Assembly: GCA_019118525.1 (NCBI GenBank)
Contig: DWYV01000065.1
Span: 1 to 33,116 of the forward strand
Reading direction: 5' to 3'
Origin: Candidatus Bariatricus faecipullorum
Lineage (GTDB): Bacteria; Bacillota; Clostridia; Lachnospirales; Lachnospiraceae
DNA: 33,116 bases
Shown: positions 15,512 through 23,214 of the stretch, one piece after another
How positions within the stretch are numbered: the stretch's first letter is position 1
How the letters are laid out: every line of letters begins with the position of its first letter
Translations under genes and position numbers: made by a program
The notes under the pieces: generated by a model
The model's database searches: none
Told to the model about the DNA's origin: nothing
What the model saw: only the letters and a program-made list of their open reading frames with translations

Positions 15512-15835
15512 ATGGATAAAAACATGATAGCCTTTTGCGGGACATACTGCGGGGTGTGCGAATGGAAAGACAAAATTGGCTGTAAGGGATGCAAAGGCAA
15601 TAAAGGAGAGATGTTCTGGGGCGAGTGTGACAAAGCAAAGTGCTGTATGGAGAAAGGGTTTGAACACTGTGGAGAATGCCCGGACATGCCCTGCCGGAAG
15701 TTAAAAGAGCTGTTCGGCGATGCAGAACATGGGGATGGAGGGGCGAGACTTCATAACCTGAACAACTGGAAAGCTGGAAATTATGTCTACGAAAAGCTGG
15801 GAAATTTAGCCCAGGAGAAGGCGAAAGAACTGTGA
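15512..15835 (+). CDS. DUF3795 family Cys-rich protein
   Basis: A 107-residue protein starting MDKNMIAFCGTYCGVCEW, the usual opening of DUF3795 proteins. Eleven Cys residues occur in the first 67 positions (Cys9, 13, 16, then GCKGCKGN, ECDKAKCCMEKGFEHCGECPDMPC), probably binding zinc or an Fe-S cluster. The C-terminal part is helical and ends KAKEL. Function unknown. Its stop overlaps a GTG start of a small downstream gene (GTGA). Confidence 0.85.
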   Translation: MDKNMIAFCGTYCGVCEWKDKIGCKGCKGNKGEMFWGECDKAKCCMEKGFEHCGECPDMPCRKLKELFGDAEHGDGGARLHNLNNWKAGNYVYEKLGNLAQEKAKEL

Positions 15836-15963
15836 AAAACGAAAGAAAATTTTTTCCGGATGCGGAAACGGTGTATCATAAAGACTATCAGTGTGATTAT
15901 TACAGAGGCATTGTTGTGGACGGGGAAGTCCGCTGTACTCCCGAAATTCTTCTCCGGAGATGA
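15832..15963 (+). CDS. Small 43-residue ORF overlapping both neighbours
   Basis: A GTG-initiated frame (g/MKNERKFFPDAETVYHKDY...) of 43 residues overlaps the DUF3795 stop by GTGA and the next ATG by ATGA. Translational coupling at both ends is the main evidence; a GGAG lies about 15 bases upstream, which is far. The peptide includes CDYYRGIVVDG and VRCTPEIL. No homologue is recognised. It might instead be the N-terminal part of the following gene separated by a frameshift. Confidence 0.45.
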   Translation: MKNERKFFPDAETVYHKDYQCDYYRGIVVDGEVRCTPEILLRR

Positions 15964-16445
15964 AAGAGAAGCTGGAGGAATACAAAAGGGAGAAAGCGAA
16001 GGCCGAACGGCGTCAGGGAGTTCATTTCCTGGACCCGGGCGACTGGAAGGAGTGGGTATACCTTTATGACCGGGGACTTTACCGGTACCGCTACATGAAC
16101 CAGAACCGGCCTGTTTCGACCACGGTCTCCCGGTTTGGATACCCGGTTGTGGGTGCATATCTGGACCGGAAGGGGCAGGAGGACAAGGTGTTTTACGAGT
16201 CCCGGATACGGGGGATATCGGACGTGCTGAATCTTCCGGGGCGAAAGGATGTATGGAAGATTAACCGTGTTACAGAGATCCGGCAGAAAGAGAATAAAGA
16301 CGTGGAAGTCACGGTGGTTTACCAGGAGTACGGGAATATACGCCATGACTTTAAAAAAGGGGAGCAGGAAAGGACGATTACAGTAAAACGGAAATGGTCC
16401 TGCTTTAATGAACTGATGGATTATTTTTCAGATTTGTGCCGGTAA
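15960..16445 (+). CDS. Protein of unknown function
   Basis: A 161-residue soluble protein starting MKEKLEEYKREKAKAERRQG. After a charged helical start it is rich in aromatic and basic residues (EWVYLYDRGLYRYRYMNQNRP) and ends with FNELMDYFSDLCR. No membrane span or signal peptide. No family recognised. The only ATG is 15960, overlapping the upstream small ORF; there is no separate ribosome site, supporting coupling or an upstream frameshift. It precedes the diguanylate cyclase gene by 47 bases. Confidence 0.6.
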   Translation: MKEKLEEYKREKAKAERRQGVHFLDPGDWKEWVYLYDRGLYRYRYMNQNRPVSTTVSRFGYPVVGAYLDRKGQEDKVFYESRIRGISDVLNLPGRKDVWKINRVTEIRQKENKDVEVTVVYQEYGNIRHDFKKGEQERTITVKRKWSCFNELMDYFSDLCR

Positions 16446-16492
16446 GGTTCGTCCTGCATTTTTGTGAAAATGATGGTTTTGGGAGGCGTCTT

Positions 16493-18184
16493 ATGAATGA
16501 CGTGAAAAGAAAGAAGAAATCTTATATTGGACTGGGAATATTTTTACTGGTTATTTTGGGGTTTCTGCTGCTTTCGTGGAAAACCGGTCCGATAGAAAAT
16601 TTCTTTGATACGGAAGAGGTATATGAACTGGATACGGTATGGTATGGCGACGGGGAGGCGGAGGGAGTCAGCAGTCTGCCCGCTGTTTTTGCGTGTGATG
16701 AGACGGGGACAGCAAGTATTCATACCACTATCCCGGAAGACTGGGCGGAGTATGGAAATACGTTCTGCTTCCGGGCGTCGCAGGAGGCGGTCCGTGTCTG
16801 GATTGACGGAACTTTAATGCTGGAGCAGGGGCAGAGTGATTCGGGAATGGTGCTTTTCGGGGAGACGCCTTCCAGCAGCTGGGTGCTGATGCGCCTGCCC
16901 GCCGACAGTGCCGGGAAGGAACTGCGGATAGAACTGTCCTCGCCCTACGAGGAATATCAGGGGCTTCTGAATGAAGTTTACATCGGGACGAAGGCGGCCA
17001 TCCTGTTCTTCCTTTTTCATATGTATGGGCTGGGATTTTCCGTGGCCATTCTGCTTCTTGTGATGAGCGGGATTATGCTTTTGTTTTATGTGCTGTATTT
17101 TGCCAGAAGGGTATCCGGAAACCAGTTTTTCTTTCTGGGGATTTTTGGAATGCTGGCAGGAATCTGGATGCTCGGGGAGAGTCACATGCTGCAGTTTTTT
17201 ACGGGAAGACTGCTGGCGTGGTATAATCTGACGCTGGTTGCCCTGCATCTGCTGCCTCTTCCTCTGCTGCGGATTGTGGAAAAGCTTCCGGATTTTTCCT
17301 ACCGGTTTATCTGCAGATTCAGACGGTATTTCCTGATGGCATATCTGGGTGTGCTGATAGTGCTTCAGGTTACGGGAATCCGGGATTTTATGCAGATGCT
17401 GAATGTGTCGCTGGTGATTCTGCTTCTGATGTGTATTGGAATTCCACTTTTTATTTACTGGGATTATCTGCACAATAAAAATAAGAAAATTCACTCTATG
17501 GTAGTGGCGCTTACGGTGTTCTGCGCCTTTGCGGGTCTGGAACTGGGATATGACCTGATTAACATCCGGAGGGAACTGGGCGGCTTTCTGCAGACGGGAG
17601 TTCTGGCGTTTTATGTCATCATCTGTTTTGCCAGTATCCGCCATACGCTGGAACTCTATGTGAAGGGACTGGAGTCTGCGTATTATAAGGAACTCTCCTA
17701 TAAAGACCAGCTGACGGGCTGTATGAACCGGCGGGCGTTTACAGAGCGGGAAAATGCCTGGGTTCCCGGCCAGGAGGACGTACTGCTGATGGCGGATTTG
17801 AACTGCCTGAAGCAGGTGAACGATTTGCTGGGGCACCACGTGGGAGACGAGTATATCCAGAACTGCTCTGCGGCCATGCGGGAAATTTTTGAGGAGAAGG
17901 GAACCTGCTACCGGATTGGCGGCGATGAGTTTCTTTTCTGGGGCAATTCTATTCCGGAAGAGGAGATGCGGGAACTGGAAGAGCGGTTCCGCTCCCGGGT
18001 CGCAGAAAAATGCCGTGCCATATCGCCGCTGTGCAGCGTGTCAGTGGGCAGTGCGTTTGCCCGCCCGGAAGACCGCTCGATTGAGGAAATTATGCGGTGG
18101 GCAGATAAAAAGATGTACGAGAACAAGCGGCGTATGAAGAGTCAGCCGCCGCTTCGGAAAGAACCTGTGTCAGAGGAATCATGA
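16493..18184 (+). CDS. Membrane diguanylate cyclase with extracytoplasmic sensor
   Basis: A 563-residue protein that should make c-di-GMP from GTP. One N-terminal span (about 10-29), then about 140 extracytoplasmic residues with a beta-sandwich look (7TMR-DISM extracellular-like), then seven membrane spans (about residues 160-390) and a short linker into the GGDEF domain. This has YKDQLTGCMNRRAF, LMADLNCLKQVND, and the intact active-site motif GGDEF at 476-480. The inhibitory RxxD site five residues before GGDEF is absent, so feedback inhibition by the usual I-site is not expected. ATG 16493 is chosen because GGGAGG lies 6 bases upstream and a reading from 16436 would add an implausible N-terminus. 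The sensed signal is unknown. Confidence 0.9.
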   Translation: MNDVKRKKKSYIGLGIFLLVILGFLLLSWKTGPIENFFDTEEVYELDTVWYGDGEAEGVSSLPAVFACDETGTASIHTTIPEDWAEYGNTFCFRASQEAVRVWIDGTLMLEQGQSDSGMVLFGETPSSSWVLMRLPADSAGKELRIELSSPYEEYQGLLNEVYIGTKAAILFFLFHMYGLGFSVAILLLVMSGIMLLFYVLYFARRVSGNQFFFLGIFGMLAGIWMLGESHMLQFFTGRLLAWYNLTLVALHLLPLPLLRIVEKLPDFSYRFICRFRRYFLMAYLGVLIVLQVTGIRDFMQMLNVSLVILLLMCIGIPLFIYWDYLHNKNKKIHSMVVALTVFCAFAGLELGYDLINIRRELGGFLQTGVLAFYVIICFASIRHTLELYVKGLESAYYKELSYKDQLTGCMNRRAFTERENAWVPGQEDVLLMADLNCLKQVNDLLGHHVGDEYIQNCSAAMREIFEEKGTCYRIGGDEFLFWGNSIPEEEMRELEERFRSRVAEKCRAISPLCSVSVGSAFARPEDRSIEEIMRWADKKMYENKRRMKSQPPLRKEPVSEES

Positions 18185-18226
18185 GACAGAGGAAGAGTAA
18201 GACGAAAGACGGGAGGAAGAGAAGAG

Positions 18227-20611
18227 ATGAAGTCATACTATCGGATAGATGCAAAGCCTGCGGCCAGCCCGGAGGCGGTGATTCAGGGGGACCATTACCG
18301 GTTTACGGTTCTGACGCCCTGGCTTATGCGGCTGGAATACAGTGAAACGGGGAAGTTTGAAGACCGGGCTACCCAGTGTGTGTGGAACCGGGAGTTTCCC
18401 GTGCCCGGATTCCGGGTGCAGGAAGAGGAGAATTCTTTAAAAATTATCACGGAGGGTATTCATCTTCAGTATGATAAACAGCCGTTTTCCGCAAACGGAT
18501 TATCGGTAACGGCAGTGGGAGATTTCAGCGCCTACAACAGTACCTGGAAGTATGGAGAAGAGGTAAGAGACCTCCTGGGAACGGCGAGAACCCTGGACGG
18601 GGCAGACGGCGCGGTGAAACTGGAGCACGGACTGATATCCCGAAACGGGTTTTCCGTGCTGGATGACAGCCGCTCCCTGGTGATTCGGGAAGACGGATGG
18701 GTGGAGCCCAGAAAAGAAGGCGGCGTGGATATCTACTTTTTCGGGTACGGACATCAGTATGAAAAGTGCCTGCAGGATTTTTACCGGCTTACGGGGAACA
18801 CGCCCCTTTTGCCCAGGTACACGCTGGGTAACTGGTGGAGCCGCTACCATAAGTACTCTGCGGAGGAGTACAAAAATCTGATTCGCCGGTTTCAGAAGGA
18901 GGAGATTCCTTTTTCGGTTTCGGTGATTGACATGGACTGGCATCTGGTGGACATTGACCCGAAATACGGGAGCGGATGGACGGGATATACCTGGAACAGG
19001 GAGCTGTTTCCAGACCCGGCAGAGTTTCTGGAGTGGCTGCACGGGGAAAACCTGAAGGTAACCCTGAATGTGCATCCTGCCGATGGGGTCAGACCCCATG
19101 AGGAGGCTTACCGGGCCATGGCGGAGGTGCTGGGAAAGGACTGGGAGCAGGAAGAGTTTATTGATTTTGACATTACAGATCCGGATTTCCTGGATGCGTA
19201 TTTTCAGTATCTGCACCACCCCAATGAGGGAATCGGCGTGGATTTCTGGTGGGTGGACTGGCAGCAGGGAACTACAACGAAAATCCCGGGGCTGGATCCG
19301 CTGTGGATGTTAAACCACTATCATTATCTGGACAGTAAGCGTAACGGGAAGCGGGGGCTTACGTTTTCCCGCTATGCGGGCATTGGCAGTCACCGGTACC
19401 CGGTGGGCTTTTCCGGGGATACGATTGTGACCTGGGAGTCCCTGGATTTCCAGCCGTATTTTACGGCGACGGCCAGCAATGCGGGGTATGGCTGGTGGAG
19501 CCATGACATCGGCGGCCACATGTTCGGATACCGGGATGAGGAGCTTTCGGTGCGCTGGCTGGAGTTCGGCGTATTTTCACCGCTGAACCGTCTGCACAGT
19601 TCCAGCAGTCCGTTCAATGGGAAGGAGCCCTGGAATTATCAGGAGCCGGCACAGCAGATTATGAAACGGTACCTGCAGCTTCGGCATGAGCTGGTTCCCT
19701 ATCTGTATACGATGAACTGCGGTGCGGCGTTTAAGGGGCGCCCTCTGGTCAGGCCCATGTATTATCTGGAGCCGGAACGGCAGGAAGCCTATGAGGTGCC
19801 CAATGAATATTATTTTGGAACGGAGATGATTGTCTGTCCCATTACCCGGCCCAGGGAGAAAGCCTCCCGGATGGCAGGTTTCGCAGCCTGGATTCCGGAG
19901 GGACAGTGGTTTGATTTCTTCAACGGCATAGTATATGACGGCGGACGGATGCTGACGCTTTTCCGGGGACTGGATGAAATCCCGGTACTGGTAAGGGCGG
20001 GCGGTATTCTGCCGCTGGCAGACCTGGAGCCGTATACGAACAGCGTGGAAAATCCGGCTGCTCTGAAAATCCGGATTTATCCGGGCGCGGACCATACGTT
20101 TGTACTGCAGGAGGATAACGACGGCGGTGAAGACCGGAAGAGTGCGTCCACGAAGCTGAAGTGGAACTGGTCGGAGGGACGTTTTGTCATTGACAGACCA
20201 CAGGGAAGTCTGGATGTCCTTCCCGCACGCAGAAGATTTACCCTGGAATTTGCCGGAGTGACACCGAAAGAGGCGGTGGCCCTGGCGGACGGGGAAGCAC
20301 TGGAAATCCGGCAGGAGTACAGCCAGGAGAACCGGATGCTTCAAATCTTCCTGCCGGAACTGCCTTCGGATACACGGATAGAAATCCGGTTTGCAGAAGG
20401 GGAAAACCAGGCGGAATATGACTGGAAGCAGGAGTTTTTTAAACGGCTGTACCAGGCAGAAATGCTGTATGCGGAGAAAGAAAAACTTTATGGTTACCTG
20501 GAGCAGGGGGTAACCCCGCTGGAAATGGCCGGCATTCTGGGAACGAGAAACCTGGAAGATTCTGTAAGGAATGCACTGCTGGAGCCTCTCCTGGCGAAAA
20601 ATAGAAAATGA
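18227..20611 (+). CDS. GH31 family alpha-glucosidase (or related alpha-glycosidase)
   Basis: A 794-residue cytosolic glycosidase without signal peptide. The N-terminal beta-sandwich (to about 190) is followed by the catalytic barrel with SVSVIDMDWH, then VDFWWVDWQQG holding the nucleophile Asp344, and GFSGDTIVTWES with acid/base Asp398, spaced as in GH31. GWWSHDIGG and FSPLNRLHSS are typical of the family. C-terminal beta domains follow (PVLVRAGGILPL). The DWQQ context is seen in GH31 members acting on various alpha-glucosides or alpha-galactosides, so substrate is open. The last 65 residues form an unusual charged helical tail. GGGAGG lies 11 bases before ATG. It is followed by a terminator and probably stands alone or with the upstream cyclase gene. 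Confidence 0.9.
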   Translation: MKSYYRIDAKPAASPEAVIQGDHYRFTVLTPWLMRLEYSETGKFEDRATQCVWNREFPVPGFRVQEEENSLKIITEGIHLQYDKQPFSANGLSVTAVGDFSAYNSTWKYGEEVRDLLGTARTLDGADGAVKLEHGLISRNGFSVLDDSRSLVIREDGWVEPRKEGGVDIYFFGYGHQYEKCLQDFYRLTGNTPLLPRYTLGNWWSRYHKYSAEEYKNLIRRFQKEEIPFSVSVIDMDWHLVDIDPKYGSGWTGYTWNRELFPDPAEFLEWLHGENLKVTLNVHPADGVRPHEEAYRAMAEVLGKDWEQEEFIDFDITDPDFLDAYFQYLHHPNEGIGVDFWWVDWQQGTTTKIPGLDPLWMLNHYHYLDSKRNGKRGLTFSRYAGIGSHRYPVGFSGDTIVTWESLDFQPYFTATASNAGYGWWSHDIGGHMFGYRDEELSVRWLEFGVFSPLNRLHSSSSPFNGKEPWNYQEPAQQIMKRYLQLRHELVPYLYTMNCGAAFKGRPLVRPMYYLEPERQEAYEVPNEYYFGTEMIVCPITRPREKASRMAGFAAWIPEGQWFDFFNGIVYDGGRMLTLFRGLDEIPVLVRAGGILPLADLEPYTNSVENPAALKIRIYPGADHTFVLQEDNDGGEDRKSASTKLKWNWSEGRFVIDRPQGSLDVLPARRRFTLEFAGVTPKEAVALADGEALEIRQEYSQENRMLQIFLPELPSDTRIEIRFAEGENQAEYDWKQEFFKRLYQAEMLYAEKEKLYGYLEQGVTPLEMAGILGTRNLEDSVRNALLEPLLAKNRK

Positions 20612-20616
20612 TTTCG

Positions 20617-20656
20617 GAAATCTCCATTCTGTGATTGACAGAGTGGGGATTTCTTT
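20617..20656 (+). terminator. Terminator after the GH31 gene
   Basis: GAAATCTCCATTCTGT (20617-20632) pairs over 16 positions (two G:U) with ACAGAGTGGGGATTTC (20638-20653), followed by a short TTT. The stem is strong; the T run is poor. Confidence 0.7.
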
Positions 20657-20679
20657 ATAGAATACAATTAACAATTAGG

Positions 20680-20693
20680 TTAAATGTTAAATG
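20680..20693 (+). promoter_or_regulatory. Tandem TTAAATG repeat, possible SdpR-like operator
   Basis: TTAAATG occurs twice head to tail just upstream of the ArsR-type regulator, in an AT-rich 70-base leader. An autoregulatory site is plausible; no clear -35/-10 pair could be fixed. Confidence 0.35.
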
Positions 20694-20724
20694 TATTATT
20701 TTTCTGGAAAGAATGTGATGTGCA

Positions 20725-21018
20725 TTGAGTCTGCAGAACACCTGGAAAGCACTGGCGGATCCCATCCGCCGGGATATCTTAAATCTCCTGAAAAGCGGGA
20801 GACTTTCCGCAGGAGAAATCGGAGCCCATTTTCCGGTTACAGGAGCTTCCATTTCCCGGCATCTGTCCGTTTTGAAAGAGGCAGATTTAATTCGGGATAA
20901 ACGGGAAGGCAAGTATATTTATTATGAACTGAATGCCTCGGTACTGGAGGAAATCATGCTGTGGGTTACAGATTTAAAGGGGGAAACGGAGTATGAAAAA
21001 ACAGATGAAAGAGAATAA
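20725..21018 (+). CDS. ArsR-family autorepressor, SdpR-like
   Basis: A 97-residue winged-helix DNA-binding protein. It begins at TTG (20725); no in-frame ATG exists upstream, since the one at 20713 is followed by a stop. MSLQNTWKALADPIRRDILNL is the classic ArsR/SdpR start; the recognition helix is GASISRHLSVLKEADLI, and the wing is DKREGKYIYYEL. There are no Cys metal ligands as in true metalloregulators. The 3' end overlaps the next gene, an SdpI-like membrane protein, by 26 bases. This is the arrangement of Bacillus subtilis sdpRI, where SdpI sequesters SdpR on toxin binding. The same logic is likely here but not shown. Confidence 0.85.
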   Translation: MSLQNTWKALADPIRRDILNLLKSGRLSAGEIGAHFPVTGASISRHLSVLKEADLIRDKREGKYIYYELNASVLEEIMLWVTDLKGETEYEKTDERE

Positions 21019-22033
21019 GTGGCAGCTGGTGGTATCGTCTCTTGTTATTCTGCTCCTGGAGCCGGCGGGCTGGATACTGGAGGGAAAACTGTCGGGGATG
21101 CCGCTGGCTCTCCTGGCAACGCACTGGATCTGTATCCTGTTTACGTTCCATGACAGAAAAAATAAGGACCAGAACAAAAAGGCGATGGGACTCGTGCTGT
21201 GGACGATTCCTGCCTTGTCCCTGTTTTATGGGGCCGTAAATTCTGTCATCCAGTCCGGCGGTGGAAGCAGTGCGGTCTTTTCCATTGTGCTGTACTTTGG
21301 GTTTGGACTGATATTTGCTGTTTTTGGAAATTATCTTCCCAAGGTCCGGCAGAACCGGACGATAGGAATTAAGGTGAAGTGGGCCCTGGAAAATGAAGAA
21401 AACTGGAACGCTACACACCGTTTCAGCGGAAAACTGTGGATGGCAGCAGGGATTCTGAGTATGGTCTGTGCCTTGTTTCCGGATTTGGGTCTGAGCGCTC
21501 TGGTATTCGGACTTGTGATTGCCGGGGCGGCTCTGATACCCTGCCTGTACTCTTACGTTTACTACCGGAAACAGTTAAAGGAAGGCCGGGCAGAGTTAAT
21601 CCGGACCGGCCCGGGAAAGAAAGCGGTTACGGCGCTGATTACGCTGGGAACCGCCGTGTTTGTGGTGTGGGTCCTTTTTGCCGGAAGCATGGAGATTGTA
21701 TGGCAGGATACTTCGTTTACCATAGAGACAGTGTACTGGAGTGACCTGACGGTAGAGTACCGTGACATTGAGGCGATGGAGTATCAGGAAACCGATGCGT
21801 CGGCAGGCTCTTCCGGAAGCCGGACAAACGGGTTCGGCAATCTGCGGCTGTCCATGGGTTCTTTTGAAAATACTGTTTACGGGGATTATACACGCTATAC
21901 CTATGCCTCCTGCGATTCCTGCGTGGTTCTGACAGTGAAGGGGGAAACGGTGGTGATAAACGGGCCGGATGACGCCGCCACCCGGACGATTTATGAGAAG
22001 CTGGAGGAAAAGTGCTTAGATAATTATGTCTGA
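20993..22033 (+). CDS. SdpI-family membrane protein
   Basis: A 346-residue integral membrane protein. Several spans: about 11-28, 36-52, 66-82, 93-111, 147-163, 168-188 and 212-228. The SdpI signature (GNYLPKVRQNRTIGIKVKW, then ENEENWNATHRFSGKLW) spans residues 112-149. A C-terminal soluble part from about 230 (FTIETVYWSDLTVEYRDIEAMEY) resembles a PH-like domain fused in some SdpI proteins, and includes a Ser/Gly-rich loop. In B. subtilis SdpI gives immunity to the SdpC toxin and senses it. No sdpABC toxin genes are nearby, so a general role in resisting envelope-active peptides is inferred. It overlaps the SdpR-like gene and ends before a strong terminator. Confidence 0.85.
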   Translation: MKKQMKENKWQLVVSSLVILLLEPAGWILEGKLSGMPLALLATHWICILFTFHDRKNKDQNKKAMGLVLWTIPALSLFYGAVNSVIQSGGGSSAVFSIVLYFGFGLIFAVFGNYLPKVRQNRTIGIKVKWALENEENWNATHRFSGKLWMAAGILSMVCALFPDLGLSALVFGLVIAGAALIPCLYSYVYYRKQLKEGRAELIRTGPGKKAVTALITLGTAVFVVWVLFAGSMEIVWQDTSFTIETVYWSDLTVEYRDIEAMEYQETDASAGSSGSRTNGFGNLRLSMGSFENTVYGDYTRYTYASCDSCVVLTVKGETVVINGPDDAATRTIYEKLEEKCLDNYV

Positions 22034-22048
22034 CGCAGTTTTTCTGGT

Positions 22049-22076
22049 GGGGCTGGAAATAGACAGCCCCTTTTTT
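22049..22076 (+). terminator. Terminator of the sdpRI-like operon
   Basis: GGGGCTG (22049-22055) pairs with CAGCCCC (22064-22070) around an 8-base loop and is followed by six T. It lies 16 bases after the SdpI-like stop, and convergent hicB ends 25 bases beyond. Confidence 0.92.
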
Positions 22077-22100
22077 AAAGATACACTCAAATTTTAAAAA

Positions 22101-22514
22101 TTATCTACTTATGCCAAGTTTTGACATCAAGGCCTCTTGAAGAACCCTCGATACATTTAAGTGGGCTTCTTCTGCCTCCCTGTTCAGCCAGTTTGGAAGC
22201 GTTACATTCCTTCTGACTGTTTTAGTATCAATTTTTCTCCGATAAACATCAAAATCAATATCCACTAGAGATTTTTGACTTTCACCTTCTTCAGCAAATG
22301 TTCCTTTATCGGAATCAATTTCCCGATAATCAGACGGTAATGGTATTGCCTCTCCATTATCCTGCATTGAAATTCCCTTTAAGCCGATAGCATCCCGAGC
22401 CATTTCAATGGCATCCTGCATATTTTTTCCTTCTGTCAAAATTTTCATGTCAGGAACTTCTACCAAAACCACTGTATCGGTCTGTGTAAAAATTACTGGA
22501 TAAACAGCTTTCAT
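22101..22514 (-). CDS. hicB: HicB-family antitoxin
   Basis: A 137-residue antitoxin. The N-terminal part (MKAVYPVIFTQTDTVVLVEVPD) has the degenerate RNase H-like HicB fold that blocks HicA. An acidic linker follows, and residues 98-137 (RRNVTLPNWLNREAEEAHLNVSRVLQEAL) form a ribbon-helix-helix/HTH-type DNA-binding end for autoregulation. ATG 22514 is chosen because AGGAGG lies 7 bases upstream and the start matches the family. It is the second gene after hicA, 38 bases downstream, in the common toxin-first order. Confidence 0.9.
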   Translation of the reverse strand: MKAVYPVIFTQTDTVVLVEVPDMKILTEGKNMQDAIEMARDAIGLKGISMQDNGEAIPLPSDYREIDSDKGTFAEEGESQKSLVDIDFDVYRRKIDTKTVRRNVTLPNWLNREAEEAHLNVSRVLQEALMSKLGISR

Positions 22515-22552
22515 ATTAAACCTCCTGATTATACTGCCTGGAAAAGTAAATT

Positions 22553-22723
22553 TTACGCCCCCCATTTTTTTAATATTGCTTTTGCAAGACGTTCATCTAT
22601 TTCTTTATGCCTTGGCACTTCTTCTGTTTCGTTCCCGCGTCTATAAACGTCATGTCTGCCTCCGTGCCTTTCAAATATAAATCCGGCTTGCTCAAGTCTC
22701 TTCACCAGGTCTCGTTGTTTCAT
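22553..22723 (-). CDS. hicA: HicA-family mRNA interferase toxin
   Basis: A 56-residue dsRBD-like toxin that cleaves mRNA in the cytosol. It starts MKQRDLVKRLEQAGFIFERH, with the catalytic His24 in the HGGRHDVYRRG motif, and continues VPRHKEIDERLAKAILKK. A longer reading from 22744 (MKGDTRK...) is rejected: that ATG lies at the expected transcription start, and the AAAGGAG inside it serves as ribosome site for 22723. It precedes hicB and shares the strong promoter at 22751-22779. Confidence 0.9.
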   Translation of the reverse strand: MKQRDLVKRLEQAGFIFERHGGRHDVYRRGNETEEVPRHKEIDERLAKAILKKWGA

Positions 22724-22750
22724 TTTCCGTGTATCTCCTTTCATGAATGT

Positions 22751-22779
22751 ATTATACACATTTTTTACACATTTATCAA
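22751..22779 (-). promoter_or_regulatory. Promoter of hicAB with overlapping palindrome
   Basis: On the minus strand TTGATA (22779-22774) and TATAAT (22756-22751) are 17 bases apart, a near-consensus sigma-A promoter. The -10 is part of TGTAT-A-ATACA, a small perfect dyad that could be the HicB operator. Confidence 0.88.
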
Positions 22780-22844
22780 TAAGAAATATAAGTTTATTTT
22801 TTCTACAAACCTTCTGGCTGTCCAAACTTTTGTACACATGATAC

Positions 22845-22863
22845 GTCATAATGACACTATAAA
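22845..22863 (+). promoter_or_regulatory. Palindrome and possible -10 for the HIRAN/Sau3AI-like run
   Basis: GTCAT-A-ATGAC (22845-22855) is a perfect dyad directly before TATAAA (22858-22863), some 40 bases upstream of the first gene of the run. No convincing -35 at 17 bases. It may be an operator of a regulated promoter. Confidence 0.4.
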
Positions 22864-22901
22864 GAAACAGAAAAGCAAAACTGAAAGAAGGAGTGGAAAT
22901 T

Positions 22902-23003
22902 ATGAAAGGATATTTTGTGGCAGAAGGTTACATGGGATATGTCAATGGCGAATACAAATTATTTGCGGATGAATCGGATTACAAAGAGTACATGGAAGAC
23001 TAG
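22902..23003 (+). CDS. 33-residue protein of unknown function
   Basis: A very small gene (MKGYFVAEGYMGYVNGEYKL..., ending DYKEYMED) with a good AAGGAG site at 22887-22892. It is rich in Tyr and Gly at the start and acidic at the end, with no membrane span. It is first in a rightward run ending in a Sau3AI/MutH-like endonuclease; the next start lies 14 bases after its stop. Divergent from hicAB. Spacing and ribosome site argue it is real; function unknown. Confidence 0.6.
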   Translation: MKGYFVAEGYMGYVNGEYKLFADESDYKEYMED

Positions 23004-23017
23004 GGGAGGAAGGAAAA

Positions 23018-23203
23018 ATGAGCGGAGTATATGAAGAGCAGGTGGAAAACTTTTTTTGTAAGAGAACAAACCGGGGAAGCACCGGCATGACAGAATTTGA
23101 ACGGTCAGGGCTGGATGCGGAAAAACTGGGCTGGCTGCCCTCTGCAAGGAGAAGAAAAATCCTGGAAAATGCAGGCCTCAATCCGGATGAATATGATTTT
23201 TAG
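23018..23203 (+). CDS. 61-residue protein of unknown function
   Basis: A small soluble protein starting MSGVYEEQVENFFCKRTNRG and ending ENAGLNPDEYDF. GGGAGGAAGG lies upstream of ATG. It is charged and helical, with a segment LGWLPSARRRKILENAGL that could be a short helix-turn-helix-like pair, but no family is recognised. The next gene starts 11 bases after its stop, so it belongs to the same transcript. Confidence 0.65.
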   Translation: MSGVYEEQVENFFCKRTNRGSTGMTEFERSGLDAEKLGWLPSARRRKILENAGLNPDEYDF

Positions 23204-23214
23204 GAGGCATGGTT

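Noticed and set aside
22724-22849. Longer HicA reading with extra N-terminal residues
   Set aside because: It covers the hicAB promoter, and the ATG at 22744 would lie at the transcription start; family alignment favours 22723.
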